A DNA stretch of 7,720 nucleotides from a bacterium 42_11 (GTDB taxonomy: Bacteria; Synergistota; GBS-1). Both the position numbers and the translations under genes were made by a program. Positions within the stretch are counted from its first letter, which is position 1. Each line of letters opens with the position of its first letter. This document shows positions 1 to 6,018 of this stretch, in pieces. The DNA lies in the NCBI GenBank assembly GCA_001508835.1, contig LGFB01000056.1, positions 1 to 7,720 of the forward strand, written 5' to 3'. Under the pieces are notes generated by a model, which was not told where the DNA came from, ran no database searches, and was given only the letters and a program-made list of their open reading frames with translations.

Positions 1-54
1 CCGCGCCGGACTTTCACCGGTCTTCCCGTCACCCAAAGGATGCCTTATTCTTTT
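1..54 (-). promoter_or_regulatory. 5' part of a cobalamin (B12) riboswitch, cut by the window edge
   Basis: The predicted transcript contains, in order, AAGGCATCC-TTT-GGGTG (46-31), which can fold as a small hairpin; GGGAAG (27-22); CCGGTGAAAGTCCGG (20-6), whose two CCGG ends pair around the loop; and CGCGG to the edge. GGGAA followed by a GGTGxAAxTCC stem-loop and CxCGG is the core of the adenosylcobalamin aptamer. The next conserved part (CCCGCCACTGT-like), the distal arms and the regulated gene lie outside the window. By analogy the downstream gene would encode B12 uptake or synthesis, or a B12-replaceable enzyme, and be shut off by cobalamin. Confidence 0.78.
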
Positions 55-60
55 GTCATT

Positions 61-89
61 ATTATAGCATCTTAACTAAGGTTAGGCAA
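61..89 (-). promoter_or_regulatory. Sigma-A/sigma-70 type promoter, minus strand
   Basis: On the minus strand a -35 box TTGCCT (89-84, 4 of 6 to consensus) is followed by a 17-base spacer and a perfect -10 box TATAAT (66-61). TG at 69-68 makes it an extended -10. Transcription should start near position 54, a few bases before the riboswitch-like element. The -35 box begins only three bases after the permease stop codon, so the new unit is packed directly against the previous operon. Confidence 0.8.
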
Positions 90-92
90 TAA

Positions 93-1487
93 TCAAGAAA
101 TCCCCCTTTCCTTATCCGTTCCAGGAATAATATTATCTAATATTAACCCTATGAGAGCTGCGACTGCCATTTCTGTAGAAAGAATAGCATTTAAAGCATT
201 CGCTAACCATGGAGCCCATTCAATAACAATAGGCTTCGGGGGGTACAGTCCGGGAACTCCTTTTATGTAGGCGGGCAAGCTTAGAGCCATAAAAAGAGTG
301 AATCCAACCACCAAAAGGTTCCTTCCGGAGTGCATGTCTGCTTTCGTAAGTTGCTGAACACCAATAGCTGATATCATACCAAAAACCGTACAATACATCG
401 CTCCCACCACGGGTTCTGGTATTGTGGCAATACATGCTCCAAATTTATTAAAAACACCAAGGAGAATTAAAATTACGCCTCCCACCGCAACCACATATCT
501 TGATGCTACTCGTGTTAAACCTATTAACCCTATATTTTCGGAGTAACTTGTGGTAGCAAATCCTCCCCATATTCCCGCTAACAGACATCCAATCCCTTCA
601 ATTGCTATCCCCTTGTTTATAATTTTGGAAGTAGGCTCAGGAGCTTTTGACATATAGGAACAAGAAAAGTAGTCTCCAAAGGATTCAATCATCGATGCCA
701 GATATCCTGCAAGAATGGTTAAAAAGAAAGCAATGTCAAATTTTGGCATACCCCAAGGAAAGGTAAGCTTATCAATGGGTCTTATCCATGGAGAGTGAGC
801 TATTAAAGAAAAATTTATATAGGAAGGATGACCTTCCTCGAAAACTCCCAGCAAAGTACCAATAGCACAGAAAGAGTAACCTACAATAATAGCTAGAAGC
901 ACTGGAAAAAGCTTAAATGCCTTATATTTAGGGCTCAAAATTTGAGAAAAAATAAAAATAGAAATAATAACTATTAAAGCCGTAGGCCAATGAGTGCCAG
1001 CCTTAGGTGCTCCCACTCCGAAAAGCGACAGCCCTATCATTATTATTACAGGCCCAATAACCACAGGACTAACCCATTTCCTCAACTTCCCTATAAGGCC
1101 ACTCCAACCTATAATTATCTCTACTATACTTCCGCTCATGATAGCTCCAGTTACGTACTGCATACTGACTATACCTCCACCCGTTTGCTTTATTATAGAA
1201 AGTATAGGACCAATAAAAGAAAAAGACATGCTCTGAACTATAGGAAGTCTGGTTCCAAAGGTAACCTGAAGCAGTGTGGCAACCCCAGCTGTAACCATAA
1301 CTGCGCCAATCAGGATGGCCATTTGGTTAGGAGAAAATCCCATTGCCCCTCCTAAGATGAGTGGAACAGCGACAGTAGCTCCGAATAAAGTCAGAACATG
1401 CTGAAAACCAAGTAAAATACTTTCATACAAAGGTGGAGCTTCATCAACGTAATAAATCATCCCTTCCCTTTCTGATCTTTCTGTCAT
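93..1487 (-). CDS. NCS2/NAT family nucleobase (xanthine/uracil-type) permease
   Basis: Inner-membrane, probably proton-coupled importer of a purine or pyrimidine base. It has 464 residues, usual for the family, and many hydrophobic segments matching a 14-helix UraA-type fold. The QH pair is in TM1 (Q29-H30 in FQHVLTLFGA). The TM8 substrate-site glutamate is E268 in IESFGDY. The NAT signature [QEP]NxGxxxxT[RKG] is met exactly by ENIGLIGLTR (317-326), followed by VASRYV. TM8, the signature and IPEPVVGAMYCTVFGM (357-372) resemble the SVCT/SNBT-like branch more than XanQ (PQNNG) or UraA (EHIGH). Substrate cannot be read safely: the E-form signature occurs in uracil carriers and the SVCT-like branch, while the linked XDH-like genes hint at purines. 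Its ATG overlaps the ferredoxin stop. No terminator follows it. Confidence 0.9.
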   Translation of the reverse strand: MTERSEREGMIYYVDEAPPLYESILLGFQHVLTLFGATVAVPLILGGAMGFSPNQMAILIGAVMVTAGVATLLQVTFGTRLPIVQSMSFSFIGPILSIIKQTGGGIVSMQYVTGAIMSGSIVEIIIGWSGLIGKLRKWVSPVVIGPVIIMIGLSLFGVGAPKAGTHWPTALIVIISIFIFSQILSPKYKAFKLFPVLLAIIVGYSFCAIGTLLGVFEEGHPSYINFSLIAHSPWIRPIDKLTFPWGMPKFDIAFFLTILAGYLASMIESFGDYFSCSYMSKAPEPTSKIINKGIAIEGIGCLLAGIWGGFATTSYSENIGLIGLTRVASRYVVAVGGVILILLGVFNKFGACIATIPEPVVGAMYCTVFGMISAIGVQQLTKADMHSGRNLLVVGFTLFMALSLPAYIKGVPGLYPPKPIVIEWAPWLANALNAILSTEMAVAALIGLILDNIIPGTDKERGIS

Positions 1488-1735
1488 TGTTCACTCCTCC
1501 TTTCAATATCAATCAACAATATATCTTTTCCCTCAACTTCAAGCGTTAAAACTAAACAGGAACAAGTCTCCCTACCATCGATCACAACTGCGCATCTACC
1601 ACATTCACCTACCCCGCACCAGTGCCAGCTGTGACATATTATGCCTAACCTAAATAGAGTTTCAAGTAAAGTTTCACTATATTTAACCTCTGTTTCAATC
1701 GTTTCTTTGTTAATTTTAAGCCTCACTACACGCAT
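1484..1735 (-). CDS. Short plant-type [2Fe-2S] ferredoxin-domain protein, lone N-terminal half of an XdhC/CoxS-type subunit
   Basis: An 83-residue protein with one complete [2Fe-2S] motif, C40-x4-C45-x2-C48-x11-C60 (CGVGECGRC), followed by a CLVL stretch as in molybdo-hydroxylase small subunits. Two further cysteines, C34 and C58, are not part of the usual motif. Normal CoxS/XdhC subunits have about 155-165 residues and a helical C-terminal domain holding a second cluster (C-x2-C...C-x-C). That half is absent, and no remnant is seen in other frames downstream. The stop overlaps the permease ATG (ATGA), and the last codons form the permease's Shine-Dalgarno site, so the short form looks settled and not recently broken. 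It starts inside the FAD-subunit gene without a good ribosome binding site, which suggests coupled translation. It probably exchanges electrons with that FAD protein. Confidence 0.8.
   Translation of the reverse strand: MRVVRLKINKETIETEVKYSETLLETLFRLGIICHSWHWCGVGECGRCAVVIDGRETCSCLVLTLEVEGKDILLIDIERRSEQ
1496..1503 (-). promoter_or_regulatory. Ribosome binding site of the permease inside the ferredoxin gene
   Basis: AAAGGAGG on the minus strand lies 8 bases before the permease ATG at 1487, close to ideal. It is encoded by the ERRS codons near the end of the iron-sulfur protein and favours the ATG at 1487 over a second in-frame ATG nine codons later. Confidence 0.8.
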
Positions 1736-2510
1736 TTTGAAATTTTATCTCTTCTAAAACTTTCTCAACGAGAAGGCATATTTCTGGTTCTTCAATTCCC
1801 TTTTTATTAAGGTATTCTTCCAGTCCTTCCTCCGAGTCCAATAGGGTTAACCCTGACCCAGTATCTCCAAAAACTATGCGTTTTTCTTCTTCAGTAATCA
1901 TATAAGCGATTCCAAAATCTGCACGTGTCACACAAAATTTTCGAGGAATTCTATAATATTTTCCACGATATTCCCCCTTGTAAGGAACGAAAACCCTGGT
2001 AACAATTTCACCTCTTTCGAGGACAACTCTTCCATAATTCTCAACTATATCTTTAATCTTGACTTTTCTAATACCCTTCAACGATTGGACCTCGATTTCA
2101 GCATCGTGAAGAAGAAGACAAAAAAGGGTGTCTGCTACAGGGAAGCCTGTACAAAAATTACCTATAAATGTAGCTTTGTTTCTTACCAGATAGTTTGCTA
2201 CGGAGAAAGAACACTCGTATATAAGAGGAAAAAGTTTCCTAACGATCGGAGATTCTATTAATTCGTTTAGCGTGTTCGTGGCACCTATGACTAACATGTC
2301 CTCCCCAAAAGAAAAGAACCATAATTCTTCTATTCTTTTCAAGTCTAAAACAAGTTTAGGGCTAAGTATCCCCTTCTTAATCCTTACGAATAGATCTGTC
2401 CCCCCTGCAAAAACCACAGCACCTTCTTCTTCGGAAAGAAGGGAAAAGAGTTGTTCTAAACTTTTGGGAGCAATATACTCAAACTCATTTTGAAAAAACA
2501 GCACCTGCAT
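1716..2510 (-). CDS. FAD-binding subunit of a xanthine dehydrogenase/CO dehydrogenase-type molybdo-hydroxylase (XdhB/CoxM family)
   Basis: Medium, FAD-carrying subunit family of molybdenum hydroxylases, which pass electrons from iron-sulfur clusters to NAD or another acceptor. Two FAD contact blocks are visible: AGGTDL (35-40), and NKATFIGN...P124..D127 (111-127), the counterpart of the family's RNxATIGGN...P..D. The second block has Ile for the first glycine of GG. The C-terminal domain begins near YYRIPRK (185-191). At 264 residues the protein is about 25 shorter than usual, ending where most relatives continue for another helix. It overlaps truA by 26 bases and the iron-sulfur gene by 20. 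GAGG lies only 3 bases before the ATG at 2510 but 9 before a GTG at 2504, so the GTG may be the real start. No molybdenum subunit is present. The fold is fairly sure; the substrate pathway is inference. Confidence 0.82.
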   Translation of the reverse strand: MQVLFFQNEFEYIAPKSLEQLFSLLSEEEGAVVFAGGTDLFVRIKKGILSPKLVLDLKRIEELWFFSFGEDMLVIGATNTLNELIESPIVRKLFPLIYECSFSVANYLVRNKATFIGNFCTGFPVADTLFCLLLHDAEIEVQSLKGIRKVKIKDIVENYGRVVLERGEIVTRVFVPYKGEYRGKYYRIPRKFCVTRADFGIAYMITEEEKRIVFGDTGSGLTLLDSEEGLEEYLNKKGIEEPEICLLVEKVLEEIKFQNACSEA

Positions 2511-3261
2511 ACACCTCTGTGGGAAATCCTACTCTCCATAACCACAAACCCTGTGGAGGTAAAGCAGCTGAACATAAAGTTCTATCACCCGAAGATAAAG
2601 CCTTTATAAATAATTCTTTCTCTCTCTTACCAGAAGCTATATCTATCAAAGTAGCTAGTATTACTCTAACCATGTGTCTCAAAAAAGAATTAGCCCTAAT
2701 AGTAAACACAAACAAATTTCCCTTTTTCTCAAAGCTACACCTATAGATGGTTCTAATCTTGCTTTTCGTCTTTTCTTCTCCATCACAGAAAGCTGAAAAG
2801 TCGTGAGTTCCGATTAAAACATCGGTCAGGTCTGTAATAATAGAAACATCTATCTTCCTTTTAAGATGGTAACAATACCTATGAAGGAAAGGAGGCAAAA
2901 CTTCACCGCTATAAATGAAATATTTGTACTCTCTCCATATAGCATGTTTTCTTGCGTTAAAAGCAGGATTAACTCCAGTTATAACCTTTAAAACCCTTAT
3001 CTCTGGAGGAAGAAGAGAATTTAAAGACTTTTTTAAAAACGAAGCGTCGAAATCAAATGGGGAATAAAAATTAGCATACTGCCTTAAAGCATGCACCCCT
3101 CTATCTGTTCTACCGGCACCAATTACCCTAATCTTATCATTGAATAAGATTGACAAAACCCGCTCCACTTCCCCTTGAACAGTCGGAAAATCAGGTTGTT
3201 TCTGCCAACCATAAAAGGAACTTCCATCATAGGACAATATCAAAAGATTATTCAAAACCAT
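2485..3261 (-). CDS. truA: tRNA pseudouridine(38-40) synthase TruA
   Basis: Converts uridine to pseudouridine at positions 38-40 of the tRNA anticodon arm. With ATG at 3261 the product has 258 residues, typical of the family. The catalytic aspartate is D53 in AGRTDRGVHALRQ. Other family blocks are SYDGSSFYGWQ near the start, WREYKYFIYSG in the middle, and FLRHMVRVILATLIDIASGK followed by LPPQGLWLWRVGF near the end. The start is uncertain. An in-frame GTG lies at 3267, and a TTG at 3255 overlaps the ecfT stop as TTGA and gives an N-terminus of the same length as B. subtilis TruA. No clear Shine-Dalgarno site favours any of them, so translation is probably coupled to ecfT. ecfT-truA is a conserved neighbourhood. 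Confidence 0.94.
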   Translation of the reverse strand: MVLNNLLILSYDGSSFYGWQKQPDFPTVQGEVERVLSILFNDKIRVIGAGRTDRGVHALRQYANFYSPFDFDASFLKKSLNSLLPPEIRVLKVITGVNPAFNARKHAIWREYKYFIYSGEVLPPFLHRYCYHLKRKIDVSIITDLTDVLIGTHDFSAFCDGEEKTKSKIRTIYRCSFEKKGNLFVFTIRANSFLRHMVRVILATLIDIASGKREKELFIKALSSGDRTLCSAALPPQGLWLWRVGFPTEVYAGAVFSK

Positions 3262-4055
3262 CCCCACATTACGTTCGCGACCAAAAAGAGAATTACTATA
3301 ACCATTGCGATATAGTCTCGCGCCTCAAGTTTAAGCTTCTTAAGTCGAGTTCTCCCTTCTCCTCCTTTGTAGCATCGCGATTCCATAGCAATTGCCAGCT
3401 CTTCCGCCTTTCTAAAAACACCAATAAAGAGAGGAATTACAAGCGGAATATAGCTCCTTATCCTTTCTAGAAACCTCCCTGTGCCGAACTCTGCCCCTCG
3501 TGCCATTTGAGCTTTCATAATCCTTTCGGCTTCTTCAAACAAGGTTGGAATGAATCTCAAAGAAATGCTCATGGTCATAGCTATTTCATGCGATGGAACT
3601 TTAAGGAACTTGAAAAACTTCAAAAGTTCCTCCATTCCGTCTGTTATAGAAACGGGCGAAGTAGTAAAAGTAAGAAGGTTAGTCAAAAATACAAGTAATA
3701 CTAATCTTAAACCTATAAGTAATGCCATATTAACTCCTTCTTTAGTCACAGCGAGAAAACCTATCTTAAACCACACAGTGCCAGGAGTAAAAAAAATTTG
3801 AAATAAAAAAGCAAAAAGCAATAAAAATAATATAGGTTTCAAGCCCTTTAACACAGCTTTGATGGGGATTTTTGATAAGTAGAAAAGAATACCTGTGAAA
3901 ACCATATACGGCATTAAGTGCAATAAATTTTTCGACACAAACAAAAAAACCAAAAGAAGCAAAACGGAAACTATTTTAACTCGGGGGTCTATCCGATGAA
4001 CTATTGAATCTACGGGTATAAAAGTTCCCATCCCAACGTTAGGAAAATAAGACAT
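3252..4055 (-). CDS. ecfT: ECF transporter membrane coupling protein EcfT
   Basis: Integral membrane subunit that transmits ATPase movement to the S components. With the ATG at 4055 it has 267 residues, the usual size. Hydrophobic segments are seen at about 27-40, 48-62, 73-90, 108-131 and 246-262. Between the last two lies the long cytoplasmic coupling region with its two Ala-Arg-Gly type motifs, here ARG at 185-187 and SRC at 226-228 followed by YKGGEGRTR. The early IDPRVK (22-27) is a family feature. The second coupling motif is SRC rather than ARG; similar AMExRCY forms exist in Firmicutes, so this is a variant and not a defect. The gene overlaps ecfA2 upstream and truA downstream, completing the A1-A2-T unit. 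Confidence 0.92.
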   Translation of the reverse strand: MSYFPNVGMGTFIPVDSIVHRIDPRVKIVSVLLLLVFLFVSKNLLHLMPYMVFTGILFYLSKIPIKAVLKGLKPILFLLLFAFLFQIFFTPGTVWFKIGFLAVTKEGVNMALLIGLRLVLLVFLTNLLTFTTSPVSITDGMEELLKFFKFLKVPSHEIAMTMSISLRFIPTLFEEAERIMKAQMARGAEFGTGRFLERIRSYIPLVIPLFIGVFRKAEELAIAMESRCYKGGEGRTRLKKLKLEARDYIAMVIVILFLVANVMWGWF

Positions 4056-4866
4056 TTCTAACGATTTCCTCCTCCAAATGGTCAAGCTCAAAAGTGTTCA
4101 GCTGGAAATTTAAACCTTTTTGTTCTAACAAGGAGATAAGCTCCGCCAGTGGAACATACTTTCGTAGTTCTTCGAAGTGTATTATATCCTTTACAGGACC
4201 AAAAGCCTTCATTTTTCCATTGTCCAAAAACATTATCTTGTCAACCAATCCCAGAAGCTCATCAAGCGTATGAGTTACTACAATTAATGAGACTGTGCCG
4301 CGCAAGGACTTTAAAAACTTCACCAAGGCCTCTGTACCAGGATAATCCATACCTGCAAAAGGCTCATCAAAAACCAGATACTTGGGTTTTCTGACTAATA
4401 TACTAGCTATAGCTACTTTCCTTTTCTCTCCACCGCTTAACTCGAAAGGAGATTTATCTAAAATCGCTTCAGGAAGCCCCACCACAGCTATCGCCTCTCT
4501 AACCCTTCTATCGACCTCTTCTTTTGAAAGGCGAAGATTTTTAGCACCAAATGCAATCTCCTCGTAAACCGTATCTTCAAAAAACTGATTCTCAGGATAT
4601 TGAAAAACCACCCCCACAAGTTCCCTTATTTTAGAACCGTTTTTCCTTTCCCTTGTATTAAGACCATCTATCAACACTTCTCCCTTCGTGGGAATTAAAA
4701 GGGCGTTTAAAAGCTGAATTAGAGTTGACTTTCCTGATCCCGTAGGACCTAGTATCCCCATGTTTTCTCCCATTTCAAGGCTGAAAGAAATGTTTTCGAG
4801 TGCTTTCTTTTCAAAAGGCGTACCTATAGAGTAAAAAAAACTTACATTTTTGACTTCAATCGCCAT
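4039..4866 (-). CDS. ecfA2: ECF transporter ATPase EcfA2
   Basis: Second ATPase of the ECF module, expected to pair with EcfA1 and drive EcfT. The protein has 275 residues. Near the start, TPFEKKALENISF is the EcfA2 hallmark that separates it from EcfA1. Walker A is GPTGSGKST (40-48), the Q-loop glutamine is Q89 in QYPENQ, the signature is LSGGE (143-147), Walker B is YLVFDEP (163-169) with E168, and switch H199 lies in THT. The D-loop reads AGMD, with Phe in place of the more common Thr just before it. The gene overlaps ecfA1 by 25 bases and has its own strong Shine-Dalgarno site. It overlaps ecfT by 17 bases. ATP binding and hydrolysis should be intact. Confidence 0.93.
   Translation of the reverse strand: MAIEVKNVSFFYSIGTPFEKKALENISFSLEMGENMGILGPTGSGKSTLIQLLNALLIPTKGEVLIDGLNTRERKNGSKIRELVGVVFQYPENQFFEDTVYEEIAFGAKNLRLSKEEVDRRVREAIAVVGLPEAILDKSPFELSGGEKRKVAIASILVRKPKYLVFDEPFAGMDYPGTEALVKFLKSLRGTVSLIVVTHTLDELLGLVDKIMFLDNGKMKAFGPVKDIIHFEELRKYVPLAELISLLEQKGLNFQLNTFELDHLEEEIVRNVLFS
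4068..4075 (-). promoter_or_regulatory. Ribosome binding site deciding the ecfT start
   Basis: GGAGGAGG on the minus strand lies 12 bases before the ATG at 4055, inside the last codons of ecfA2 (LEEEI). An upstream in-frame TTG at 4091 has no such site and would give a 53-base overlap, so the ATG is preferred. Confidence 0.75.
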
Positions 4867-5666
4867 AGCTCCTCCGCTAATTCCTTAGGACTAAATATTG
4901 GAAAAGAAAGGTCAAGCCCTCGCTTTTTAAGCTTATAGCATAGATGAGTGATTATTGGAAGCTTAACACCACATTTCCACACCCTTTCTGGATTCGAAAA
5001 AAACTCCCATGGCGTACCGTTAAAAAACAGGGTACCCTTAGATAAAGCTATTACTCGAGTAGCATAAAATATCTCTTCTGGGTTATGGGTAGAATAAACT
5101 ACAGTTATTTTCTCTTTGTCATAAAGAAATTTTATTATCTTATTAATATCCCTTCGCGAAGGCGGATCCAACATCGATGTAGGTTCGTCGAGAACAAGAT
5201 ACCTAGGTTTCATTGCTAAAACACCAGCGATAGCTAATTTCTGTTTCTGCCCTCCGGACAGAGCATAGGTAGGAGAAGATCGAAAGGGTTCTAACCTCAG
5301 CACTTTCAAAACTTGTTCCACTCTCTCCCTTATTTCCTCAGGTGCTAAACCAAGGTTCTCAGGACCAAAAGCAATATCATCTTCTACTATCGAAGCTACT
5401 ATCTGGGTGTCCGGGTTTTGGAAGACCACCCCTACGCGTCTCCTTATCTCCCATACATTTCCTTCATCTCGAGTATCCATACCATCTATTAGAACCCGTC
5501 CTTTAGTAGGAACAAGAAGCCCATTAAGGAGCTTTATAAGCGTGCTCTTACCAGAACCGTTAGCCCCAACTAGAGCTACCCACTCCCCATCGCCTATTTC
5601 CATATTTATGCCGTCAAATATTTCTCTATCACCATAACTAAAGCTCACATCAATAAGCTTTATCAT
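4842..5666 (-). CDS. ecfA1: ECF transporter ATPase EcfA1
   Basis: First of two ATP-binding subunits of an energy-coupling factor module, which powers uptake of vitamins or metal ions by exchangeable substrate-binding S components. The protein has 274 residues, a normal length. It has Walker [10 protein letters not shown] (34-42), Q-loop Q83 in QNPDTQIV, the ABC signature LSGGQ (136-140), Walker B YLVLDEP (156-162) with catalytic E161, and switch H194 in STH. The DEPTSMLDP form of the Walker B/D-loop is typical of EcfA1. All ATPase residues are present. Its ATG overlaps the rplQ stop, and no Shine-Dalgarno site is visible upstream, so it probably depends on ribosomes finishing rplQ. No S component is encoded here, as expected of group II ECF systems, so the substrate cannot be inferred. 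Confidence 0.93.
   Translation of the reverse strand: MIKLIDVSFSYGDREIFDGINMEIGDGEWVALVGANGSGKSTLIKLLNGLLVPTKGRVLIDGMDTRDEGNVWEIRRRVGVVFQNPDTQIVASIVEDDIAFGPENLGLAPEEIRERVEQVLKVLRLEPFRSSPTYALSGGQKQKLAIAGVLAMKPRYLVLDEPTSMLDPPSRRDINKIIKFLYDKEKITVVYSTHNPEEIFYATRVIALSKGTLFFNGTPWEFFSNPERVWKCGVKLPIITHLCYKLKKRGLDLSFPIFSPKELAEELWRLKSKM
4869..4875 (-). promoter_or_regulatory. Ribosome binding site of ecfA2 inside ecfA1
   Basis: GGAGGAG on the minus strand ends two bases before the ecfA2 ATG at 4866; the GGAGG core is 4 bases away, which is short. It is encoded by the AEELW codons near the end of ecfA1. Confidence 0.65.
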
Positions 5667-6016
5667 TTAACCAATTCAATCAATGCCATAGAAGCTGCAT
5701 CTCCAACTCTTTCTCCTATCTTTACGATACGAGTATAACCACCATTCCTATCTTTATATCTAGGAGCAATTTCATTAAAAAGCTTCCTTACTGCCTCTTT
5801 ATGTGGCATAAAGGCTATCACCTGTCTTCTCATGTGAAGAGTACCCTCTTTCGCTTTAGTTATCAATTTTTCAACAACTCTTCCTAGTTCCTTTGCTTTT
5901 GCCTCTGTAGTTACAACCCTCTCATTCACTATCAGCGATATCGCAAGATTTTTTAATAGAGCTCTTCTATGACTTGTAGTTCTACTAAGCTTCCTTCCCT
6001 TTTTACGATGACGCAT
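5663..6016 (-). CDS. rplQ: 50S ribosomal protein L17
   Basis: Large-subunit protein located near the peptide exit tunnel. The 117-residue product is the short form usual in bacteria. The N-terminus [23 protein letters not shown] is the family signature. The stretch [24 protein letters not shown] (about 30-53) and the C-terminal [24 protein letters not shown] are also typical. It starts two bases after the rpoA stop and has a strong ribosome binding site. Its TGA stop overlaps the ATG of the next gene (ATGA at 5666-5663). Translation of the ECF genes is therefore probably coupled to that of this ribosomal protein. Confidence 0.97.
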   Translation of the reverse strand: MRHRKKGRKLSRTTSHRRALLKNLAISLIVNERVVTTEAKAKELGRVVEKLITKAKEGTLHMRRQVIAFMPHKEAVRKLFNEIAPRYKDRNGGYTRIVKIGERVGDAASMALIELVK

Positions 6017-6018
6017 AA

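Noticed and set aside
1..50. RNase P RNA fragment, because of GAAAGTCCGG on the minus strand.
   Set aside because: RNase P RNA has GAGGAAAGTCCGGGCT. Here the preceding GGGAAG and the CCGG/CCGG stem fit the cobalamin aptamer better, and a promoter sits directly in front as expected for a riboswitch leader.
71..80. Short inverted repeat CTTA-AC-TAAG as a terminator or operator after the permease.
   Set aside because: The stem has only four A/T-rich pairs, has no run of T after it, and lies in the spacer of the promoter. It is too weak to call.
990..1355. Open reading frame of 121 codons on the plus strand, antisense to the permease.
   Set aside because: It is low in complexity, matches no family, has no ribosome binding site, and lies wholly opposite a well-conserved membrane protein gene. 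The other plus-strand frames (for example 7319-7660 opposite rpsD) were dismissed on the same grounds.
1484..1735. Frameshifted full-length iron-sulfur subunit (pseudogene).
   Set aside because: No cysteine-rich remnant of the second-cluster domain appears in any minus-strand frame after 1484, and the gene ends in a clean ATGA junction with a well-placed ribosome binding site for the permease.
4056..4091. Upstream TTG start for ecfT giving 12 more residues.
   Set aside because: It would make a 53-base overlap with ecfA2 and has no ribosome binding site, whereas the ATG at 4055 has GGAGGAGG upstream and gives a normal-length protein.
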